This document shows positions 27,261-35,119 of a DNA stretch of 64,000 nucleotides, piece after piece (position 1 is the first letter of the stretch; each line of letters opens with the position of its first letter). The notes under the pieces were generated by a model that did no database searches, had not been told where the DNA came from, and worked only from the letters and a program-made list of their open reading frames with translations. The DNA is from Variovorax sp. dw_308 (GTDB lineage: Bacteria; Pseudomonadota; Gammaproteobacteria; Burkholderiales; Burkholderiaceae_C): assembly GCF_019207085.1 (NCBI RefSeq), contig NZ_JAATOM010000015.1:1-64000 (forward strand), given 5' to 3'. The position numbers and the translations under genes are program-made.

Positions 27261-28856
27261 TCACAGCAACTGTTCACTCACAAAGAACGAAGTGAACGAC
27301 ATCCCCAGCTGCCGCCGCCAGTTGCGGCTCGGCTCCGCGCTGAACACCAGCGGCTGCGTGGTGTCCGACGGCGCGACCCATTGCAGCCGTGGCCGCCCGG
27401 TCCCGGGCTGCATCCGCAACTGGTAGCTGCGCGGCAACTGCTCGCGCTGCAGCAGCGTCGCGACCTGCATCGCCAGCTCGGGGCTGTCGATGACCAGGCC
27501 CATCTCGGTGTTGGAGTGCGCCGAGCGGCGGTCCATGTTCATCGAGCCGATGGACAGCCAGCGATGGTCGACCACAGCAAGCTTGGCATGCAGGCGGCCC
27601 ACCGAGCCGTGCGAACCCTGCGAGAGGGATGCGGCGGCTTGCGGCGCATCCACGCCGGGCATCATCTCGTAGAGCGCCACGCCCATGTCGAGCAACTCGT
27701 CGCGGTAGCGTGAGTAGCCGACGTGCACCAGCGGCTCGTCGGTGGTGGCGAGCGAATTGGTCAGCACCGCCACGCGCACCTTCCTCGCGGTCGAGGCCTG
27801 CAGGATGTCCAGCATGCGCGTGTCCGGAATGAAGTAGGGCGATGTCACCAGCACGTCGAAGCGGGCCGATTGCAGCAGTTCCAGGTTGCCGCTCATGACC
27901 GCGCCATCGGCCAGGCTCTGCTCGTGCGTCGCCTTCACCGGCGCATCGGCCATCACGCGAACCGTGGCCAGGTGCAGTTCGACCCGGCCGCTGGCCAGCT
28001 CCGCGCCGACCGGACCTTGCCCGAGCAGGTCCTGCCCGGCCAGCGCCTGCGCACCGGCGTCGGAGCCACCCTGTGCCCATGCATCGAACTGCGCGCGGGC
28101 GACCTGGGGCAAGCGCTCCGTCGCCACCAGGCTCTGGATCGGATAGGCGTGCTCGCTGTTCCAGTAGGCATCGAACACCGCCGATTGCTCCCGCACCACC
28201 TTGCCTGCGGCCAGCACGTCCATGTCGATGAAGTTGGCCGGCTGGCTGCGGCCGAAGTACGCGTCGCCGATGTTGCGCCCGCCGCTGATCGCGAAAGCGT
28301 TGTCGACGATGAAGAGCTTGTTGTGCATGCGCCGGTTGACCCGCGCAAATTCGTTGAGCGAGCGCAGCACGCGCGAGGGCACGGCGCCGCCGCGCACCGC
28401 CAGCGGGTTGAACATGCGCACCTCGACGTTGGGCCCGGCGGCCAGGCCGGCCAAGAGTTCATCCTCGCCGCCAGCGTGCAGGTCGTCGATCAGCAGGCGG
28501 ACACGCACGCCGCGATCGGCCGCGCGGGCCAGCGCATGCAGGAACTCGCGGCCGGAGGCGTCGTTGGCGATCTGGTAGTACTGCGCGTCGATGGTGCGCG
28601 CGGCGGCGTGGGCCAGCGCCATGCGCGCTTCCAGTGCCTGGCCGCCGTCGGGCAGCAGGCGAAGACCGGAGACGTCCTCGTTCGCGGGCAGCGAGGCACT
28701 CGCGACCGCCGTCAGCGGCGTCGCGCCATCCAGGCTCTGCGAAGGCAGGCGCGTCACGTCGCCCGGCAGGCTGGCGCACCCGGTCATCAGCGCGGACAGC
28801 ACGATGCCGAGGCAAAGGGCGATCAGGCGGACCAGCTGCTTCGGCAACGCGGACAT
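27261..28856 (-). CDS. Phospholipase D-family lipoprotein (cardiolipin synthase C-like)
   Basis: A 531-residue protein with a lipoprotein signal (hydrophobic residues 9-24, lipobox ALMTGC with Cys27). It has two HKD motifs: the first at H178-x-K180-x4-D185 (HNKLFIVD, followed by SGGRN) and the second at about residue 420 (HAKLAVVD, followed by SIGSMN). The spacing and the lipoprotein leader match the YmdC/ClsC group of cardiolipin synthase-like enzymes, which transfer phosphatidyl groups at the periplasmic membrane face. Phospholipase D activity is the alternative. It is divergent from the crp-like gene; the 211-base shared gap holds a CRP-type site 92 bases from its start, so cyclic-nucleotide control is likely. 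Confidence 0.85.
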   Translation of the reverse strand: MSALPKQLVRLIALCLGIVLSALMTGCASLPGDVTRLPSQSLDGATPLTAVASASLPANEDVSGLRLLPDGGQALEARMALAHAAARTIDAQYYQIANDASGREFLHALARAADRGVRVRLLIDDLHAGGEDELLAGLAAGPNVEVRMFNPLAVRGGAVPSRVLRSLNEFARVNRRMHNKLFIVDNAFAISGGRNIGDAYFGRSQPANFIDMDVLAAGKVVREQSAVFDAYWNSEHAYPIQSLVATERLPQVARAQFDAWAQGGSDAGAQALAGQDLLGQGPVGAELASGRVELHLATVRVMADAPVKATHEQSLADGAVMSGNLELLQSARFDVLVTSPYFIPDTRMLDILQASTARKVRVAVLTNSLATTDEPLVHVGYSRYRDELLDMGVALYEMMPGVDAPQAAASLSQGSHGSVGRLHAKLAVVDHRWLSIGSMNMDRRSAHSNTEMGLVIDSPELAMQVATLLQREQLPRSYQLRMQPGTGRPRLQWVAPSDTTQPLVFSAEPSRNWRRQLGMSFTSFFVSEQLL

Positions 28857-28947
28857 CGAGAGGCTCCAAAAGGGTGCGGTTGTGGGAGGTTCGCGCTACT
28901 CTAGACAGTCGGGCGCCCACGCACGAGTGCCCAATGCGCATCGCGGA

Positions 28948-28963
28948 TGTGACATTGATCACA
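28948..28963. promoter_or_regulatory. CRP-type operator
   Basis: TGTGACATTGATCACA is a perfect TGTGA-N6-TCACA palindrome. It lies 105 bases upstream of the crp-like start and 92 bases upstream of the divergent PLD gene. The neighbouring regulator carries a CRP-like recognition helix (SREMVNRV), so autoregulation is likely. Confidence 0.8.
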
Positions 28964-29067
28964 GCCAGACAAGACCAGATAATTTGCTGCACGGCAACAA
29001 GGGCCACGCACGAACGTCGCGCGTGGCCCCGGGTTGCGCGCCATGCCAGAAAAAAACGGAGTGCCCG

Positions 29068-29712
29068 ATGAGTCCCGACGACGAGGGAGTGAGCGATCAA
29101 CTGCCGCCAGCCTTGCTGCAAGCCATCGCGCTGCGCGGCGCCACGCGCGCATTCCCGGCGCAGACCATCCTGATCAACGAAGGCGACGCCACGGATTCGC
29201 TCTACATCATGCTGAGCGGGCGCGTGAAGGTCTATGCCAGCTCCGACGAGGGGCGGGACGTGGTGCTCACCGAATACGGACCGGGCGAGTACTTCGGCGA
29301 ACTCTCGCTCGACGGCGCCAAGCGTTCCGCGTCGATCAAGGCCATGGAGCCCTGCACCTGCCGCGTCGTGCAGGGCTCGGAGATGCGCCAGTTGCTGATC
29401 GACTATCCCGACTTCGCGATGCACCTCACGCGCAAGCTGATCCGCATGGTGCGGCGCCTGACCGAGCAGGTGCGCAGCATCGCGACGGAGGACGTCTATG
29501 GCCGCATGGTGCGCGTGCTCAATGAACTGTCAGAGCAGATCGGGCACGAGCGCGTGCTGCGGCAGAAGCTCACGCAGCAGGACATCGCCGACCGCGTCGG
29601 CGCGTCGCGCGAGATGGTGAATCGCGTGATGAAGGAGCTCACGGCGGGCGGCTACGTGACGCAGCGCAACGGGCGGCTGGTGATCTTGCGCAAGCTGCCG
29701 TCGGCCTGGTAG
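29068..29712 (+). CDS. CRP/FNR-family cyclic nucleotide-responsive regulator
   Basis: A 214-residue protein starting MSPDDEGVSDQLPPALLQ. The N-terminal cyclic-nucleotide-binding domain has the phosphate cassette YFGELSLDGAKRSASI with Glu78, Arg86 and Ser87 where E. coli CRP has Glu72, Arg82 and Ser83, favouring cAMP-type binding. No Cys cluster of FNR is present. The dimer helix reads RRLTEQVRSI; CRP Thr127-Ser128 correspond to Leu131-Thr132. The C-terminal winged helix (LTQQDIADRVGASREMVNRV) is close to the CRP reading head that recognises TGTGA. It probably senses nucleotides made by the cyclases in this region, which is inference. Confidence 0.88.
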   Translation: MSPDDEGVSDQLPPALLQAIALRGATRAFPAQTILINEGDATDSLYIMLSGRVKVYASSDEGRDVVLTEYGPGEYFGELSLDGAKRSASIKAMEPCTCRVVQGSEMRQLLIDYPDFAMHLTRKLIRMVRRLTEQVRSIATEDVYGRMVRVLNELSEQIGHERVLRQKLTQQDIADRVGASREMVNRVMKELTAGGYVTQRNGRLVILRKLPSAW

Positions 29713-29791
29713 GGCTTGCCGGCGCAGCGACGCAATTTCTCTTCGTCGCAAACACCCCGCTGCTGTACGCTGCCATGAGGAGGGACTTCCC

Positions 29792-31813
29792 ATGCAGCAA
29801 TCGGCAGCGCAGGACACCGCGTCTGGCGCAAGGATCAAGGTCGCGGTTCTTGGCGGCGGCCCCGGCGGCATCTCGGCGGCGTTCTGGCTGAGTGCGACGC
29901 CCGCACTGCGGGCGCGCTATGAGGTCACCGTGCATACGCTGGGCTGGCGACTCGGTGGCAAGTGCGCGAGCGGGCGCAACATGGCTGTCCACGGGCGCAT
30001 CGAGGAGCATGGCCTGCACATCCTCATGGGTTGCTATCAGACAGCGTTCCAGACGATTCGCGCATGCTATGCCGAGTGGACGCCACGCGCGTCCAGTCCC
30101 TTCAAGGCCTGGACCGACGCCGTGACCCCGCAGTGGAAGGCAGCGGCCGAGGAGCAGGCGACCGGCGTTACGCCGCCGTTGTGGGCACCCTGGACCTTTA
30201 CGCTGCCCGAGCGCGCCGGTCTGCCCGGGGACCCCGTCTCCCCGGCCGCTACCGAGGCCCTGGTGGGCGTCATGGCCGAATCGGTGCAGGCGCTGCTCGA
30301 TGAGAACCTCGATCCGGCCTTGGCCGCACAGTTGAACTACGGACCGGCGCTGGCCCTGCTGCGCCGGCTCGCGTCCTCCCCGGTCTTGCAGGACGGCCCC
30401 ACCGCGGGCATCGATGCCACCCGCGTCGAACTGCAGGAGGCGGCTGAACGCGTCCGCGCGCAGCTTGCGGGCTGCCCCGACAGGAGCGACCGCGCCACGT
30501 CGGCTGCGACGGCGGCGAGCCTTCCCGTGCTGGTGACCCACGTCCTGATCCTGGCCGACCTGGCGATGTCAGTCGGGCTCGGCTGGCTTTTCGACCTGTG
30601 CGGGCGCGGGCCTTCTGCCTACGACACGTTGAACGCGCAGGACTTCCGCGGCTGGCTGGGCGGCCACGGCGCGACGCAGGCAGCGCTGGACTCGGCGCCC
30701 ATCCGTGCGCTCTACGACCTGACCTTCGCCTATCGCAACGGAGACGCCACGACGCTCGCCAACGGCTCGATGGCCGCCGGAGTGACCTTTCGCTTCGTGA
30801 TGGACCTGGCCTTGGGCTATCGCCACGCGCCGTTCTGGAAGATGAACGCCGGCACAGGCGACGCGCTGTTCACGCCGCTCTACGAGGTCCTTGCAGCGCG
30901 CGGCGTGAAGATCGATTTCTTCCATCGCGTGACCGGCATCGAGCTGAGCGCCGACAAGTCGCGCATCGGCGCCATCCAGATCGACCAGCAGGCCGAAGTC
31001 GTCGGCGGCAGCTATCAGCCCTTCGTGGTCGTGAAAGGCCTCGACTGCTGGCCGGACCAGCCGCTGTGGGAGCAGCTCGTGAACGGCGCTCGACTGCGCG
31101 CGGACGGTGTCAATTTCGAATCGAGCAGCGATACGACATCGGCGGGGCAGGTCGAGCTGTTGCTCGGCACGGATTTCGACATGGTCGTGCTGGCCGTGCC
31201 ACCCGATGTGATCGAGGCTGTCGCGCCGCAGCTTGCGGCCGCGAATGCACGCTGGTCGAGCATGGTCGCGCAAAGCGTCTCGGTGGCCACCGAGGCCTTT
31301 CAGCTCTGGCTTGCGCCGGGTCTGGACAAGCTCGGATGGACATCGGATGCGACGATCGTGTCGGCCTATGCGGAGCGCTTCGACTCGTGGGCCGACATGT
31401 CGCAACAGTTGCCACTCGAGGACTGGCCGGCAGCCGGTGCACCACAGGCGATCGAGTATTTCTGCGGCTGCATGCCCGAGGATGCCCCGCCCGCGGACCC
31501 CTGCCAGGACGCGCAGGCCTGGCTCGATGCGTCGATCGCAGGCCTGTGGCCCTCGGTCGCCGTGCCAGGCGGCCCGATGAAGCCCGGCACGGAAATGTCG
31601 CGCTACTGCCGCGCCAACTGGGAGGGCTTCGAGCGCTATGTGCAGACGCCGGCGGGCAGCGTGCAGTACCGGCTGCCAGCGGGGCCCGCGCAGTTCGGCA
31701 ACCTCTATCTCGCGGGCGACTGGACGCTGACTCGGTTCAGCGGCGGCTGCTTCGAATCGGCCATCGAGTCGGGGTCGCTGGCCGCGGCCGCGATCGCCGC
31801 GCAGAACCCCTGA
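29792..31813 (+). CDS. Large FAD-dependent oxidoreductase (amine oxidase/phytoene desaturase-like)
   Basis: A 673-residue flavoprotein with a clear GAGGAGGG ribosome site. The N-terminal FAD-binding Rossmann motif is VAVLGGGPGGISAAFWLSA, followed by the second flavin segment GWRLGGKCASGRNM and EEHGLHILMGCY. The C-terminal flavin contact is FGNLYLAGDWTLTRFSGGCF. Between lies a long insert of about 230 residues without motif. It is clearly paralogous to the protein at 32846-35119 (same LGGG, GWRLGGK, EHGLH and C-terminal blocks), and the two genes converge on an ADC-like gene. Substrate unknown; desaturation or oxidation of a hydrophobic or isoprenoid-like compound would fit the family. No signal peptide. 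Confidence 0.8.
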   Translation: MQQSAAQDTASGARIKVAVLGGGPGGISAAFWLSATPALRARYEVTVHTLGWRLGGKCASGRNMAVHGRIEEHGLHILMGCYQTAFQTIRACYAEWTPRASSPFKAWTDAVTPQWKAAAEEQATGVTPPLWAPWTFTLPERAGLPGDPVSPAATEALVGVMAESVQALLDENLDPALAAQLNYGPALALLRRLASSPVLQDGPTAGIDATRVELQEAAERVRAQLAGCPDRSDRATSAATAASLPVLVTHVLILADLAMSVGLGWLFDLCGRGPSAYDTLNAQDFRGWLGGHGATQAALDSAPIRALYDLTFAYRNGDATTLANGSMAAGVTFRFVMDLALGYRHAPFWKMNAGTGDALFTPLYEVLAARGVKIDFFHRVTGIELSADKSRIGAIQIDQQAEVVGGSYQPFVVVKGLDCWPDQPLWEQLVNGARLRADGVNFESSSDTTSAGQVELLLGTDFDMVVLAVPPDVIEAVAPQLAAANARWSSMVAQSVSVATEAFQLWLAPGLDKLGWTSDATIVSAYAERFDSWADMSQQLPLEDWPAAGAPQAIEYFCGCMPEDAPPADPCQDAQAWLDASIAGLWPSVAVPGGPMKPGTEMSRYCRANWEGFERYVQTPAGSVQYRLPAGPAQFGNLYLAGDWTLTRFSGGCFESAIESGSLAAAAIAAQNP

Positions 31814-31815
31814 TA

Positions 31816-31879
31816 CGACTTTGCAATCAAGCGCAGAACAAGGCGGTCCAACGCAGTCATGCGTTTGATTGCAAAGTCG
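31816..31879. terminator. Bidirectional stem between convergent genes
   Basis: CGACTTTGCAATCAA (31816-31830) pairs perfectly over 15 bases with TTGATTGCAAAGTCG (31865-31879), enclosing 34 bases. It sits exactly between the convergent stops of the flavoprotein and the ADC-like gene. There is no long T tract, so the termination role is inferred from position. Confidence 0.6.
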
Positions 31880-32839
31880 TCAAGTCGTCGACACCACGAC
31901 CGCGCCCGGCTGCGCCGTGAAGTCGAATGCCAGCCACGCGGCGAACTCGATGGGGAGCGTCGTCTGCCCGGGCGTCGGTGCGGTGCCCAACAGGTCGCGC
32001 ACGACCTGGTGGCTCTCGCAAGTCGCGATCTCGAGCGCAAAGTCGGACGCATGCAACAGCCCGCCCCCATGGAAGCCGGTCAGCTGCGCCGGTGAATCGA
32101 CGATGGCCTGGAAGCAGGCGAGGCCCGGGTCGAGCGAATCGCGCAACTGCTTCATCTGCACGGTCGGTATCGTGGGGCCGGCGATGAGTGCTTCGAGGTG
32201 CTCGCCGGCGAAGCCCCCCAGCAGGCTTTGGGCGATCGCCCGGGCCGCATCGTGGCCATCGGTCCATTGCACGGTCGCGCCGGCGGCCGGCAGTGCCGAT
32301 CGGCTCGTCACCGTCAACAGCGGACGGAGCTGCGCCTCGGTATTGGCACCGAGGGTATCGAACACCGTCGTCGAGCAGGTGAAAGCGCCGGCCCCGTGCG
32401 GTGAATCCGCCGGCACCGCGATGCGCGCCCACACCTTGGGCCAACCCCAGACGTCGCGCCCGGTCAGCAGGCCGATCGTGTAGTTGATGAAGATGTAGGG
32501 CGTCCACAGGACGATGCGCAGCGTGCCGCGCTCATGGTTGGTTTCGAGCAGCGGCACCCAGAGCGCGCACTCGCGCCCCGGTTCCCAGCCGATCGCATCG
32601 ACCTGCGAGGTGCAGCGATCGACCGTCATGAAGCTGATCATCGAGAGCCCGGCCAACACCCGGTAGTGCACGCGGCTGCCGCCCACCGGGTTCAACAAGG
32701 CATCGACCAGTTGCTGGGTCGCGGCGACCTGGGTCTTGAAGCCGAACGCAAAGCTCCTGGCGCCGGTGAACACTGCCGGCTGCGCGAGGCTTGCCGCTCC
32801 GTGCCCGATCCAGGAGATGAAGGGAGGAAGGGTGGCCAT
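31880..32839 (-). CDS. Acetoacetate decarboxylase-like protein
   Basis: A 319-residue soluble protein with the ADC-like beta-barrel pattern: EPGRECALWVPLLETNHERG, then WTPYIFINYTIGLLTGRDVW and the motif GWPKVWARI. In acetoacetate decarboxylase the motif is YPKK, where the first Lys forms the Schiff base and the second tunes its pKa. Here Lys135 keeps the first position and Val136 replaces the second, so classical decarboxylation is doubtful. Related family members act as aldolase-dehydratases. It follows the flavoprotein gene by 6 bases and is the third gene of the cyclase-flavoprotein-ADC operon. Confidence 0.75.
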   Translation of the reverse strand: MATLPPFISWIGHGAASLAQPAVFTGARSFAFGFKTQVAATQQLVDALLNPVGGSRVHYRVLAGLSMISFMTVDRCTSQVDAIGWEPGRECALWVPLLETNHERGTLRIVLWTPYIFINYTIGLLTGRDVWGWPKVWARIAVPADSPHGAGAFTCSTTVFDTLGANTEAQLRPLLTVTSRSALPAAGATVQWTDGHDAARAIAQSLLGGFAGEHLEALIAGPTIPTVQMKQLRDSLDPGLACFQAIVDSPAQLTGFHGGGLLHASDFALEIATCESHQVVRDLLGTAPTPGQTTLPIEFAAWLAFDFTAQPGAVVVSTT

Positions 32840-32845
32840 GGTGGT

Positions 32846-35119
32846 TCAGCTTTTTTGCGAAGGCTTGCGTTGCAGGAAGTCGTAGCCGACGATCGTCGCT
32901 GGCTGGCCGCAGATGGCGCGCGACGCGGCCATGCCGGACATCACCGCGCCTTCGATCGCTGTCGTGTTGAAGCCGTGGCGCGTGGCCTCGCCGGCGAGGA
33001 TCAGGTTGGCAAAGCCGCTTTCGGCCGGGTGCAAGCGGTACTTCGTGGTGCCCGCAGCGGAGAGCACGCAGCATTCGGTCGGGTCGATGTTGGCGCGAAG
33101 GAACTGCTGGTCGAAGCGCGGCGTGCCGCTGGGTGGGCCGCCGGTCGCGCCGCTGAAATCGGAGAGGACCTCGAAGCGGAACTTGCCCTCGGGCGTGCGG
33201 GCCGCGGGCCAGATGCAGGCCGAGGCGTCGTTGAGCCAGTCCACTGCCTGCGAGCGCAGTTCGTTCCACGCCTGCGCCGGGACGCCGGCCTGGGTCGACG
33301 GCTGCCGGTACAGCGTCGTCGACCAGGTGCCGCACAAGTAGTGCAGCGACTTCGGCTTCGGGAAGCCGACGGCAGGCTCGACCGCAAGCACCTGCGTCAT
33401 GTCGGCCCAGATGTTCAGGTACTCGGGCCCCGACACGGTGGCCGGCTTGCCGCTGGTCCAGCCGAGTTCATCGAGCGTCTGGTTGGACCAGAGCTGCAAG
33501 CCCTGGGTCGGGACGATGCCGATGTTGTTGACGAAGTCCGCGAACCGGCCGCCCCGCTGGAGCAGTGCATTGCACATGGTCGGCTCGTCGTTGAGCGGCT
33601 TGTAGGCGCCCATCGAGATCGCGAGCACGACGGTATCGAATTCGCTGCCACGGTTGAGCACGACTTCCTGGCCCACGGGCGGCCAGTTGCACCAGTGGCT
33701 TTCGAAGTCGACACCGGCGGCCTTCATCTTCGCGCCGTCGACGAGTTGGTCCCAGTCCGGCTCGCTGGGCCAGCAGACCAGGTTCTCGAGCACGAAGGTC
33801 GGGCGGTAGTCGCCTTGGGCGATGTCCGCCTGGCGGGCCATGCGCACCGTCTCGATCTGCTGGCCATCGGCCGAGAGTTCGAGCTTGGTCACCTTGTGGA
33901 AGAACTCAACCTTGACGCCGGCCGCCACCAGGGCCTCGTAGAGCGGCGCCACGACTGCCTCGCCCATGCCGGTCTGGATGTCCCACATCATCGAGCCCTT
34001 GAAGGTGCCGATGAGCCGGGCGCAGACGCCGAGGGCCGTGCCGGCCGCATAGGACGGGCGCTGCACGTCGCCATCGGCGTACTGGAACAGGGTGTCGTAG
34101 ACGATACGGGTGACCGTCGAAGTCGCCACGATGCCCGGGTTGGCGCCATGCTGGATGAGCCAGGCACGGAAGTCGACTTCGTCGAGGGATTCGAAGGGCC
34201 GATCGGGCAGCACCAGGTCGATGAAGTACCCGGCCGCAGCGGCAATCGCGATGTCGATCAGTTCCTCGACCACCTGCCATTCGATCGCCGACGCGCTGCC
34301 AGCCACGGCGGGGCCGGCGCGCACGACGGCGTCGTGGAAGCTTGCCTGCATCTGGCGGTGCAGGTCCAGCAGGTCCGCGACCTGCCGTGCATCGACCAGC
34401 GCCGGCTCGGCGAGCAGCGCTTTCATCCACAGGTTGCCGGCATCGACGAGTTCGTGCAGCGCCATCCCCGCCGCATGCGAGCCGAAGAACAGTTCCTTCG
34501 CGCGTTCCAGTTCGGTTCCGGCCAGTTGCGCGAGCGTCGATGCGGCAAAGCCGCTCGGCAGTGTCTGCGCGGCCGGCCCTGCAGGCGCTGCGGTGGCGGG
34601 CGCTGCGGCAACAGGCGCTGCGGCGACAGGCGCAGCCCCGAGGCCGTGGATCACATTCTTCACGACCAGCACGAACAGGTTCCACATCGTGGTCCAGGCT
34701 TCGGCCGGCGTCATGTCGACACCGCCCTGGCCCGGCGTGCCCTGGTTGGTCGGCCAGGTCAGCGGAAAGTAGCTGAAGCCGCTCGCGGTCCTGACGCCGA
34801 TCGGCGTGTAGATCTGAGGCTTTGCCACGTCGGTCCAATGCTGCAGCGGGCATCCCGGCGGCGGCGTGCGGTTCGCGTAGATCTCCTGGACCATGTGGAA
34901 GACGTTGGCATAGCAGCCGAACCAGACATGCAGGCCGTGCTCGAGATTGCGGCCGAGCGCGTCGCGCCCGCTGGCCGCCTTGCCGCCGAGTCGCCAGCCC
35001 ATCTGGTACAGCGTGACCTCGTGGAGAGCACGCAATTCGGGCGTGCGCGTGAGTTCCCACGCGGCGCTGAGGCCGGCCATGCCGCCTCCGAGGATGGCAA
35101 TCTTCTTCGGGGTCGTCAT
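32846..35119 (-). CDS. Large FAD-dependent oxidoreductase, paralogue of 29792-31813
   Basis: From the ATG at 35119 (MTTPKKIAILGGGMAGLSAA) the protein is 757 residues. It has the FAD Rossmann motif near residue 8, the block QMGWRLGGKAASGRD near 40, EHGLHVWFGCY near 62, and the C-terminal flavin block FANLILAGEATRHGFNTTAI. An Ala/Pro repeat (AAPVAAAPVAAAPATAAP) forms a linker near residue 165. Family resemblance is to amine oxidase or carotenoid-desaturase-type enzymes. Its start overlaps the stop of the cyclase gene by ATGA, so the cyclase and the enzyme are made from one message with coupled translation. Six bases separate it from the ADC-like gene. Substrate unknown. Confidence 0.8.
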   Translation of the reverse strand: MTTPKKIAILGGGMAGLSAAWELTRTPELRALHEVTLYQMGWRLGGKAASGRDALGRNLEHGLHVWFGCYANVFHMVQEIYANRTPPPGCPLQHWTDVAKPQIYTPIGVRTASGFSYFPLTWPTNQGTPGQGGVDMTPAEAWTTMWNLFVLVVKNVIHGLGAAPVAAAPVAAAPATAAPAGPAAQTLPSGFAASTLAQLAGTELERAKELFFGSHAAGMALHELVDAGNLWMKALLAEPALVDARQVADLLDLHRQMQASFHDAVVRAGPAVAGSASAIEWQVVEELIDIAIAAAAGYFIDLVLPDRPFESLDEVDFRAWLIQHGANPGIVATSTVTRIVYDTLFQYADGDVQRPSYAAGTALGVCARLIGTFKGSMMWDIQTGMGEAVVAPLYEALVAAGVKVEFFHKVTKLELSADGQQIETVRMARQADIAQGDYRPTFVLENLVCWPSEPDWDQLVDGAKMKAAGVDFESHWCNWPPVGQEVVLNRGSEFDTVVLAISMGAYKPLNDEPTMCNALLQRGGRFADFVNNIGIVPTQGLQLWSNQTLDELGWTSGKPATVSGPEYLNIWADMTQVLAVEPAVGFPKPKSLHYLCGTWSTTLYRQPSTQAGVPAQAWNELRSQAVDWLNDASACIWPAARTPEGKFRFEVLSDFSGATGGPPSGTPRFDQQFLRANIDPTECCVLSAAGTTKYRLHPAESGFANLILAGEATRHGFNTTAIEGAVMSGMAASRAICGQPATIVGYDFLQRKPSQKS

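Noticed and set aside
27010..27426. Plus-strand 138-residue frame in the paaZ-PLD gap
   Set aside because: It is made of the inverted repeat and antisense PLD sequence, with no protein motif.
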